Assembly (NCBI GenBank): GCA_030612705.1
Contig: JAUWNI010000021.1
Span: 1 to 43,723 of the forward strand
From: Phycisphaerae bacterium
GTDB lineage: Bacteria; Planctomycetota; Phycisphaerae; UBA1845; Fen-1342
Direction of reading: 5' to 3'
Length of the DNA: 43,723 nucleotides
Part shown: in pieces, positions 8,118 to 14,440 of the stretch
Position numbering within the stretch: position 1 is the first letter of the stretch
How the letters are laid out: the number at the start of each line of letters is the position of its first letter
Position numbers and translations under genes: made by a program
Notes under the pieces: model-generated
Seen by the model: the letters and a program-made list of their open reading frames with translations, nothing else
Database searches by the model: none
What the model was told of the DNA's origin: nothing

Positions 8118-8181
8118 GTAGCGGCCTGCCCCCGTGCCGGCCGTAGGTCGGGTGGCCCACGGCTAAAGCGACGGGCCACCC
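8118..8181. repeat. GTAGCGGCC palindrome plus half cloverleaf
   Basis: A GTAGCGGCC...GGCCGTAG palindrome (8118-8146) is followed by arms GGGTGGCCC (8150-8158) and GGGCCACCC (8173-8181) around an ACGGCTAAAGC loop. The second part shares words with the cloverleaf elements at 14225, 31202 and 41952. It starts 16 bases after the regulator's stop and could act as a transcript end. Confidence 0.65.
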
Positions 8182-8240
8182 ATGTAGCAAGAAAGCTGCG
8201 CGAACCGTGAAGAAATCGGCTGTTTGTAGCACCAGGTCTG

Positions 8241-9785
8241 CTACGACAATTCCACGTCGCGGGCCAGTTGCAGCGGGCCGATTCCCGCCTCCACCGCATC
8301 CAGGATCGCGTTAGACTCCACCAGTAGACGAATCGCCTCGATGTCCGGCCAGAGCACGCGGTCGTCCACCAGCGGCGGGACCTTCTCGCGGATCAGGTCG
8401 TAGGCGATCGCGGTCCCCTTGCCGGGGCGCTTACCATTGTGAAACTCGAACGCCTGCGCCGCCGACATCATTTCGATTGCCAGCACGGTCCGTACGTTCT
8501 TCAGGATCTCCGTGCACTTGCGCACCGCGATCGGCCCCATGCTGACGTGGTCCTCCTGATCGGCCGATACGCTGATCGAATCAACGCTCGCCGGATGCGA
8601 GAGCACCTTATTCTCCGAGACCAGGGCCGCCGCCGTGTACTGCGCGACCATCAGACCCGAGTTGAGCCCCTTGCCCTCGACCAGGAAATCCGGCAGCCCG
8701 GAGAGCGTCGGGTTGAGCAGGCGGTTGGTGTGTCGTTCGGAAAGGTTGGCGACTTCGGACATCGCGATGCAGAGGAAATCGATCACCATGCCGATGCACT
8801 GCCCGTGGAAGTTCCCGGCGGCGAAGTACTCCTGCTCGTCGCCGAAGAACAGTGGGTTGTCCGCCCCGGAGTTGGCCTCAATAGTGACGACCTGGCGGAC
8901 GTACTCGAGTGTGTCGAACGACGGGCCGAGCACCTGCGGCGTACAGCGCATGCTGTAGCCGTCCTGCACCTTGCCGGACTTGTCAGCCATGATCTCGCTG
9001 CCGGCAAAGGTGCGCAGCAGATTAGCGGCGACGGCGTTCTGTCCGCGATGCGGACGGATGCGGTGAACATACGGATGAAACGCCCGCTCGACGGCGCGCA
9101 AGGCATCGAGGGTCATCGCCGCCGCTACGCAGGCATTTTTAAGGATGCGTTCGGCGTCGTAGGCCAGCAGTGCCGCTCCGGCCAGCATCACCTGCGAGCC
9201 GTTGATCAGTCCGAGACCTTCTTTGTAGGTTAAGTCGGTGGGCTTGACGCCGGCTTTCTTCATCGCCTCGGCGCCGGACATCGGCTCGCCCTTGTAGAAC
9301 GCCCGGCCTTCGCCCATCGCGACCTCGGCGAATTGAGAGAGCGGCGAAAGGTCGCCGCTGGTCCCGAGCGAGCCTTTTTCCTGTATGTGGGGCACGACGC
9401 CCTTGTTGATCATCTCCAGGACGGTGTCGATCAGGCAAAGCCGCACACCGGAATAGCCTTTCGCCAGCGTGTTGGCCCGCAGCGTCATTCCCGCCCGTAC
9501 GACGTCTTCCGGCTGCGGATCACCGGTGCCGGCCGAATGGCTGTAGACGATCCGGCGTGAAAGTTCGGCACTTTGCTCGGGGGAGATGCGAATACGCGCG
9601 AACTCGCCGATGCCGGTCGTCACGCCGTAGACCGGGATGTTGTCGGCCACGCACTTTTCGAGGTAATCGCGCGAACGCTGCACTTTGGCGCGCGCTTCCT
9701 CGGCAACTTCCACCTTAACTCCTTGTCGGGCGACCGCCGCGACCTGCTCGATTGAAAGCGATCCGCCGTCGAGAACAACTGTCAT
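8241..9785 (-). CDS. hutH: Histidine ammonia-lyase family enzyme
   Basis: This 514-residue enzyme would deaminate L-histidine to urocanate using the self-made MIO electrophile. YGVTTGIG at 53-60 carries the conserved Tyr, GTSGDLSPL at 141-149 carries the MIO triad, and INGSQVML, ADNPLFF and DQEDHVSMG follow in order. The Ser-His in VYSHSAG (82-83) and the EDHVSM segment are typical of histidine- rather than phenylalanine- or tyrosine-specific lyases. The MIO triad is Thr-Ser-Gly, where most histidine lyases have Ala-Ser-Gly. I chose the ATG at 9785, which has an AAAGGACAG ribosome site. No other hut genes are nearby, so an aminomutase or another aromatic lyase role remains possible. Confidence 0.87.
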   Translation of the reverse strand: MTVVLDGGSLSIEQVAAVARQGVKVEVAEEARAKVQRSRDYLEKCVADNIPVYGVTTGIGEFARIRISPEQSAELSRRIVYSHSAGTGDPQPEDVVRAGMTLRANTLAKGYSGVRLCLIDTVLEMINKGVVPHIQEKGSLGTSGDLSPLSQFAEVAMGEGRAFYKGEPMSGAEAMKKAGVKPTDLTYKEGLGLINGSQVMLAGAALLAYDAERILKNACVAAAMTLDALRAVERAFHPYVHRIRPHRGQNAVAANLLRTFAGSEIMADKSGKVQDGYSMRCTPQVLGPSFDTLEYVRQVVTIEANSGADNPLFFGDEQEYFAAGNFHGQCIGMVIDFLCIAMSEVANLSERHTNRLLNPTLSGLPDFLVEGKGLNSGLMVAQYTAAALVSENKVLSHPASVDSISVSADQEDHVSMGPIAVRKCTEILKNVRTVLAIEMMSAAQAFEFHNGKRPGKGTAIAYDLIREKVPPLVDDRVLWPDIEAIRLLVESNAILDAVEAGIGPLQLARDVELS

Positions 9786-9963
9786 TGCCTGTCCTTTCCA
9801 GTCAAATGCGAGGGTGACTCGTGCCACGCGCCGCCGACTCTATCGACGGTGGGACATCATCGGTAATCAAGAGGCGGCATTATAGCACGCGGCGAGCGGA
9901 ACGTGACGGCTTGGTCAGTTTCCCTGCTACATCGTGCGGCGGGCATAGCCTGCCCCACGCCTC

Positions 9964-10299
9964 CTAACGCACGGAGACCAGCGTTGCGACCAGTCCCATG
10001 ACGATCCCAAGCAGCGCGCGGACCATACCTGTGTGGCGTGCGGGCTGTAAGTAGATTCTGACCAACGCGTGGATTCCCAGCAGGATCGCCACGGGGCCGA
10101 AGAGCCACGACACGGGATTCGGAATCAGAATCAGAAGCAGACTGAGCAGTCCGGCCCAGAGCGAATACGTCGCGAAGCGTTTGCGCGACTCTTCCCGCCG
10201 TTCAACCTCGAAATACTTCTCGCTTTCCGTCTTTTGCTGCCGTTGGGCTTGATTCGGATCTGCCGCGCTACTATTGCGATCCAAAGTTGAGTCTGGCAT
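9964..10299 (-). CDS. Small two-helix membrane protein (DUF4190-like)
   Basis: This 111-residue protein has a charged N-terminus rich in Glu, Gln and Arg (about 1-48). Two hydrophobic segments follow (about 48-75 and 90-110) with a short linker containing HALVRIYLQPARH. The pattern resembles small DUF4190-type inner-membrane proteins. The ATG at 10299 has a GAAGG ribosome site; a TTG at 10317 is an alternative. It lies 29 bases downstream of the racemase gene and is probably cotranscribed. No function can be assigned. Confidence 0.65.
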   Translation of the reverse strand: MPDSTLDRNSSAADPNQAQRQQKTESEKYFEVERREESRKRFATYSLWAGLLSLLLILIPNPVSWLFGPVAILLGIHALVRIYLQPARHTGMVRALLGIVMGLVATLVSVR

Positions 10300-10328
10300 T
10301 TTCAAAACCTTCGTCAACGACGTCGTCG

Positions 10329-11021
10329 TTACGCCAGCGCGAACTCGACCGCCGCCTCGGCGTGAATCGGCGTTGTGTCGAACAGCGGGACCGGACTGTC
10401 TTCCGGCTTGACCAGCAGGCCGATCTCGGTGCAGCCCAGGATGATGCCCTCGGCGCCGGCGTCGGCGAGCCGCCGAATGATCGCGCGATACTTCCGCCGC
10501 GATTCGTCTTTGACGCGGCCCGCGCAGAGCTCGTTGTAGATTACATCGTGAACAACCTTCCGATCGGCTTCGTCGGGGATCAGGACGTCGAGGCCGTGCT
10601 TTTCGCCGAGCCGACCTTTATAGAAGTCCTGCTCCATGGTGAAGCGCGTCGCCAGCAGCCCGACCTTGCCCAGGCCGGCAGCGCGGATCGCGTCCGCGGT
10701 CGCGTCGGCGATGTGCAGCAGCGGAATCCTGACCGCCGCCCGCACCTGTTCCGCCATCATGTGCATCGTGTTCGTGCAGATCACGATGAAGTCGGCCCCG
10801 GCACGCTCGACCGCCTTGGCGGCGTCGATCATCCGGCCTGTCAGTTCGTCCCAATCGCCGCGGTGTTGCAGTTCCTCGATTTCCTGGAAATCGAACGACC
10901 AGAGCACGCATCGGGCTGAGTGCAGTAGTCCAAGCCTGGCACGCACCGCTTCGTTGATGATACGGTAATAGGGAACCGTCGATTCCCAACTCATCCCGCC
11001 GATCAGGCCGATGGTTTTCAT
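10329..11021 (-). CDS. Aspartate/glutamate racemase family protein
   Basis: This 230-residue cytoplasmic protein has the PLP-independent Asp/Glu racemase fold. GLIGGMSWEST at about 5-15 is the family N-terminal block. The two catalytic cysteines sit in ICTNTMH (Cys82) and GIILGCTEI (Cys197). The sequence is closest to the YgeA-like broad-specificity branch rather than to MurI. Substrate is not determined by sequence. I chose the ATG at 11021 because further upstream reading enters a repeat element. It forms a probable two-gene unit with the small membrane protein. Confidence 0.88.
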   Translation of the reverse strand: MKTIGLIGGMSWESTVPYYRIINEAVRARLGLLHSARCVLWSFDFQEIEELQHRGDWDELTGRMIDAAKAVERAGADFIVICTNTMHMMAEQVRAAVRIPLLHIADATADAIRAAGLGKVGLLATRFTMEQDFYKGRLGEKHGLDVLIPDEADRKVVHDVIYNELCAGRVKDESRRKYRAIIRRLADAGAEGIILGCTEIGLLVKPEDSPVPLFDTTPIHAEAAVEFALA

Positions 11022-11092
11022 AGTTACAGAATGTAACAGGTTGACGTTGTAATCGCGAGTAGATCGTGTATGTGATATCCTGTTCAAATTAC

Positions 11093-11227
11093 TAACAGTC
11101 CACCGCAAAAGTCATGTAGCGTCGGGTCTCCGTGCCCGACGTGGGATGAAAATTGCGTTCCACGGCCGACACGGGGGTCGGCCGCTACAGTCTGTGGCCG
11201 GTGCCGACTTTTACGGCGGACGGGTAA
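11093..11227 (+). repeat. 135-bp inverted-repeat element, copy 1
   Basis: This element is bounded by TAACAGTCCACCGCAAAAG on the left and the partial complement GACTTTTACGGCGGAC-GGGTAA on the right. Internally it has two GTAGC-type palindromes, GTAGCGTCGGG...CCCGACG and CGGCCGAC...GTCGGCCG. It aligns to the reverse complement of 34526-34660 with near-identity over about 100 bp, and both copies are 135 bp long. It has no coding capacity and looks like a non-autonomous MITE or REP-type element. Confidence 0.85.
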
Positions 11228-11232
11228 ACATT

Positions 11233-11257
11233 GTGGCACCGGCGTTTCGCCGGTGAA
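11233..11257 (-). repeat. TTCACCGGCGAAACGCC palindrome
   Basis: On the minus strand this reads TTCACCGGCGAAACGCC followed by GGTGCCAC. A close relative occurs in frame inside the first GTPase gene at 14927-14950, encoding FTGETPVPH. The intergenic copy sits directly upstream of the nucleoside hydrolase gene. Confidence 0.65.
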
Positions 11258-11294
11258 TAAAAGAAAGCCGTTCCGGCGGTGCGAGGAGATCATT

Positions 11295-12752
11295 ATGCGT
11301 CGTTTCGCGAAGTTCCTGGTTGTTTGTGCTTGTCTAGTCGCGGCGCAGGCGCTTGCGCACGACATCGAGCATCATGCGGCGGTCGTAATCGATACGGATA
11401 TGGGGATGGATGACGCCGTCGCGCTGGCGTTGGCGCTGCAAAGCCCGCGGGCAAATATCGTTTCGATCGTCGCGTGCGAAGGTGCCGCCGGCGCGGAAAA
11501 GAGCATCGAGCACCTGGAACGTATGCTGCACATGTTCAATCGGCAAGATATTGCGCTGTACGCGCCGGCCGCGCTTGTGTCCGGCAAGACGCCGCCCCCG
11601 TTTCGGAACTTCGCCGAAGAGTCGGTAGGGGGGGCGTTGCCGGCGCTGGTTAAGCCGTTTCGCCGTCCGTTTTCGCCGGAGGCCTACATTTCTCCCCGTG
11701 GCAAGACGGTGATCCTGGCGTTGGGTCCGCTGACCAACCTGGCGGCTGCCTTGCAAGCAAAACCGGAGATCAAGGAAGGCATCTCGAAAGTGATCTTCGC
11801 CGGGTCGCCGATAGCGGGCGAAAGCTGGAATGTGCGTTTCGATCCGGACGCGTTGGCGGCCGTACAGGCGGCAGGCCTCCCGTTGGTGTTCGTCGTTCCC
11901 TCCGGGGGCGGTGCCCGCAAGCCTGAAACTTGGCGCGAGGGTGACCTGACGATCGGACCGGGTACGTCCGTCGGCGAAGTCTTTTTCAACCGGCTGCTAG
12001 CGACGCCGCGGGTTCGGCAACACTACCTGGAACGTTTCGAAAGCTTTTATGACGAATTGGCGTTTCTATACTTCGTCGACGAGACGCTCTTCTGGGGCAA
12101 GGGACGCAAGGACCTGCTGGTTCCGAACAACCGCGTGGGTATCGTCAATCTGTTTACGCGGCTGCTCGCTGACGGCCGGCAAGGTAAACATCGGGTCGTC
12201 TTTGTCGAAGGCTCACTGCCGGACAGCGTTTTCCGGAAGGACGTGAGAGAGCGCAAGGCCCGTATCATCGCCAACAGCGGCCGGGCCGAATGGTTCGCAC
12301 AACTGCTGATGAATGAAATGCACGAGCACCTGGGGGCGTATTCGGTCATCGGCGTCAAGATGGGGTTGCGAGCGGCGGAATTGCTCAATGCGCCACAGCA
12401 CGGGATGAAGGTCGTCTCGCACGTCCCGCCGCGGCCACCGGTCAGTTGCCTTAACGACGGCATCATCGTCGCGACCGGCTGCACGCCCGGCCGGGCCTTG
12501 TTTGAACAGGACCCCGGCAAGCCGGGCACGGTGGCGGTGACGTTCGAGTACAACGGCCGCCGTCTTACGCTCGCATTGAAAGCGGAATATCGCGACAAGA
12601 TCAAAGGCGAAATCAAAACGCTGCTGGATCAGTACACGCTCGAAGATCACGAGTACTGGCTCGGTGTGCGAAAAGTCGGCCTCGACATCTGGGAAAACTG
12701 GCATCGACGGGACCTGTTCGACGTGATCGAAGGGCCGGCGGTGTCCAAGTAG
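11295..12752 (+). CDS. Secreted nucleoside hydrolase-FmdE fusion protein
   Basis: The 485-residue protein has a signal peptide (about 1-21, cleaved before His-Asp) and two joined domains. The first (about 28-320) is an inosine-uridine nucleoside hydrolase fold: DTDMGMDDA at 33-41 supplies the calcium-binding Asp cluster, LALGPLTNLAAAL is conserved, and the N-x-x-x-DPDA block around D183 gives another metal ligand. The second (about 335-400) matches FmdE (formylmethanofuran dehydrogenase subunit E): MHEHLGAYSVIGVKMGLRA with His343 and His345, then DGIIVATGCTPGR with Cys396. The ATG at 11295 has a strong GAGGAG site. The fusion and periplasmic location are unusual; the substrate is unknown. It faces a DUF4198 gene. 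Confidence 0.8.
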   Translation: MRRFAKFLVVCACLVAAQALAHDIEHHAAVVIDTDMGMDDAVALALALQSPRANIVSIVACEGAAGAEKSIEHLERMLHMFNRQDIALYAPAALVSGKTPPPFRNFAEESVGGALPALVKPFRRPFSPEAYISPRGKTVILALGPLTNLAAALQAKPEIKEGISKVIFAGSPIAGESWNVRFDPDALAAVQAAGLPLVFVVPSGGGARKPETWREGDLTIGPGTSVGEVFFNRLLATPRVRQHYLERFESFYDELAFLYFVDETLFWGKGRKDLLVPNNRVGIVNLFTRLLADGRQGKHRVVFVEGSLPDSVFRKDVRERKARIIANSGRAEWFAQLLMNEMHEHLGAYSVIGVKMGLRAAELLNAPQHGMKVVSHVPPRPPVSCLNDGIIVATGCTPGRALFEQDPGKPGTVAVTFEYNGRRLTLALKAEYRDKIKGEIKTLLDQYTLEDHEYWLGVRKVGLDIWENWHRRDLFDVIEGPAVSK

Positions 12753-12753
12753 T

Positions 12754-12810
12754 GTAGCACGGCCGCCCCAGGCTGTGACGGATTCGGCCGGCACGGGTCC
12801 CGGCTGCTAC
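12754..12810. repeat. Palindrome filling the gap between convergent stops
   Basis: GTAGCACGGCCG at 12754 pairs imperfectly with CGGCTGCTAC ending at 12810, with an inner GGCCGGC core. It begins one base after the nucleoside hydrolase TAG and ends one base before the DUF4198 TAG, so it fills the whole gap. It belongs to the GTAGC...GCTAC palindrome family and may act as a bidirectional transcription end. Confidence 0.65.
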
Positions 12811-13674
12811 CTATTTCTCATGGACGCGGAAAGTGATGGATGTCCAGAAGCTTTCCCAGTCCGCCTGGGGTGAGTCCTCGAGCGGCTGGTTGTCGGCCTT
12901 TTGGCCGTGCGTGTTCGGTCGGATGTGGTGGACGCGGAAGAGCCACGGCCCGGGGCGCGTCAGTTTGAGGCGGGCCTCGCCTTTCGCATCGGTGAAGACG
13001 TTTTCGACGAAGGTGTGCGGGGCCAGGCCGCCGGGGGTGCTGGAGACGCACATTCCGGCGGCGGGTTTGCCCTCGTAGAGCACGCGCACGGTTACCTCGT
13101 CACCCACCCGCCGCCGGCAGGGATTGGACAGCGGGATGATTTCCAGCGTGTGTCCGATTGGCTTGGCATAGTCGTCCGCGGAGCGTTCGCCGACCTGGAC
13201 GAACGTCTTGGTCAATTTCGTGTAGTTCATGCGGCCGGGCGTCTTACGTTGGCCGCGTTTATGCCGCAGGGACGCGGCTTCCTTGGCGAACTCCTCCGCG
13301 AGATATGCCTCAAACTTCTCGGCCTCGAACTCCATGAAGTGCGGGTGAAGCGAGGCGGCGATGACGTGAACGCCCGGTTTTTCGAGGTTGACCTTCGCGA
13401 CGAGTTCCTTTCCCTCGATGCGGAAGCCGCGGACATCCTGCTTGCTGTTGCCGATCCGCACGAACCACTTGTCCACCCGATTGGGCTTGGTCGCGTATTC
13501 GCTGGTCGGAAACTGCTCGGCAGTGGCAAAGGCCAGGCGGACGGCGCCCGGGCCGGGGATGGAATTCTCCGAGGCCATCACCCAGGAATCATGTGCCGGT
13601 GCCGGGGGCGCACAGATCAACAGTATGGACCAACCGACAACCCAACAGGCTTGCCGCGATGAGCGTTTCGTCAT
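12811..13674 (-). CDS. Secreted DUF4198 protein
   Basis: This 287-residue protein begins with a signal peptide (about 1-27) ending APAPA, so the predicted mature N-terminus is HDSWVMAS. Such an N-terminal histidine is usual for DUF4198 proteins, which are often found with nickel/cobalt uptake genes. A beta-rich C-terminal region (about 190-287) resembles an extracellular Ig-like domain; it contains VTVRVLYEGKPAAG and DAKGEARLKLTRPGPWLFRV, the usual form of secreted carrier domains. The ATG at 13674 is clear. Its convergent neighbour is the nucleoside hydrolase-FmdE gene. A role in periplasmic metal binding is inferred, not shown. Confidence 0.82.
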   Translation of the reverse strand: MTKRSSRQACWVVGWSILLICAPPAPAHDSWVMASENSIPGPGAVRLAFATAEQFPTSEYATKPNRVDKWFVRIGNSKQDVRGFRIEGKELVAKVNLEKPGVHVIAASLHPHFMEFEAEKFEAYLAEEFAKEAASLRHKRGQRKTPGRMNYTKLTKTFVQVGERSADDYAKPIGHTLEIIPLSNPCRRRVGDEVTVRVLYEGKPAAGMCVSSTPGGLAPHTFVENVFTDAKGEARLKLTRPGPWLFRVHHIRPNTHGQKADNQPLEDSPQADWESFWTSITFRVHEK

Positions 13675-13695
13675 TGTTCGTACTCCGGCACCAAC

Positions 13696-13761
13696 GAGTG
13701 CTCTGTCAGTGCTGCTTTGATGGGTTCAACCTGAGGAGCCGCGGACTGACGGCCGCGGCTC
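13696..13761. repeat. Degenerate 14-mer plus GC hairpin
   Basis: GAGTGCTCTGTCA (13696-13708) is a degenerate copy of the 14-mer repeat end. A 9-bp hairpin follows (GAGCCGCGG 13736-13744 with CCGCGGCTC 13753-13761) and then GGGTTTTGTT on the plus strand. No plus-strand gene ends here, so it is better read as a dispersed repeat than as a terminator. Confidence 0.55.
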
Positions 13762-13781
13762 TTCGGGTTTTGTTGCCACCT

Positions 13782-14159
13782 CTATGAAAAATCACCGGGC
13801 ACCAAGCCGATATCGACGATGCTGCACGCGATGATCGGATCGAGGCCGAGCTGCCGAGCTTGCTCGACCAGCGCATCGCTCTCGGCCCCGGGGTTGACGA
13901 AAAACTCGTCGGGCCGGACGGTGGCAATCTCGGGCAGCACCTTCAGTCCCACCGTCGGCGGGAGATAAAGCGAGACGCGATCGATTTTGACGGGGATGTC
14001 CTTTACCGACGGGTAAACTTTCAGCCCCTCGATCTCGCCGCCCTTGGGGTTGACCGGGTAGACCTCCCAGCCCTGCTTGAGGTGGGCGCGGATCGATTTA
14101 TTGCTGAACTTCTCCTGGTCGGCGGAGGCGCCGATGATAGCGGCGGTTTTATGAGCCAT
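13782..14159 (-). CDS. CoA-binding domain protein (YccU type)
   Basis: The 125-residue protein is a single Rossmann CoA-binding domain. AAIIGASADQEKFSNK at about 6-21 is the glycine-containing nucleotide loop, VYPVNPKGGEIEGLKVYPSV is the conserved second strand region, and FFVNPGAESD and ACSIVDIG close the fold. The length is typical of stand-alone family members, which bind CoA but have no established reaction. The ATG at 14159 was chosen over an in-frame TTG at 14168. It sits alone between repeat elements, leftward, with a 107-base gap before the DUF4198 start. Confidence 0.85.
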   Translation of the reverse strand: MAHKTAAIIGASADQEKFSNKSIRAHLKQGWEVYPVNPKGGEIEGLKVYPSVKDIPVKIDRVSLYLPPTVGLKVLPEIATVRPDEFFVNPGAESDALVEQARQLGLDPIIACSIVDIGLVPGDFS

Positions 14160-14224
14160 AGACGGCAAGTATCACACACGCCTGGTGGCTGATCAAGAAC
14201 CAATCTGATGGGCGGCTTCATTGG

Positions 14225-14373
14225 GGGTGGCCCACCTCTTTAGAGGTGGGGGACACGAATAGGGTTCGATTCGTGTCCCCCACGGCTAAAGCCATGGGCT
14301 ACCCGATCACTTGAACCCTTGGCCCCTCGACCCCTTGGCCCCTTTGGTTGCGGCCAAAGGCCGCACTATGGGA
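14225..14373 (+). repeat. Cloverleaf palindrome plus CCTTTGGTTGCGGCC module
   Basis: 14225-14304 forms a compound palindrome. Outer arms are GGGTGGCCC/GGGCTACCC. A perfect 13-bp central stem pairs 14248-14260 with 14269-14281 around an 8-base loop, and small hairpins CACCTCT/AGAGGTG and GGCT/AGCC lie on either side. Near-identical copies are at 31202-31282 (inverted) and 41952-42032. A CTTGG-CCC-rich tail follows at 14309-14373, ending TTTGGTTGCGGCCAAAGGCC, in the same order as at 42036-42109. No gene is present in the gap. Confidence 0.85.
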
Positions 14374-14440
14374 CGCCCCCTTCGCTAAAAGCGTCATACG
14401 CCCTGTCGAATACTCTCATAATCAGGCAGAATACACTTCT

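Noticed and set aside
8439..9233. 264-codon reading frame opposite the histidine lyase gene
   Set aside because: It lies wholly within hutH, with no signal, motif or ribosome site.
12901..13662. 253-codon reading frame opposite the DUF4198 gene
   Set aside because: It is a shadow of a real gene in a high-GC region, without domain features.
13736..13770. Rho-independent terminator with GGGTTTTGTT tail
   Set aside because: The T-rich tail lies on the plus strand, but the adjacent genes run leftward, so it does not end any known transcript.
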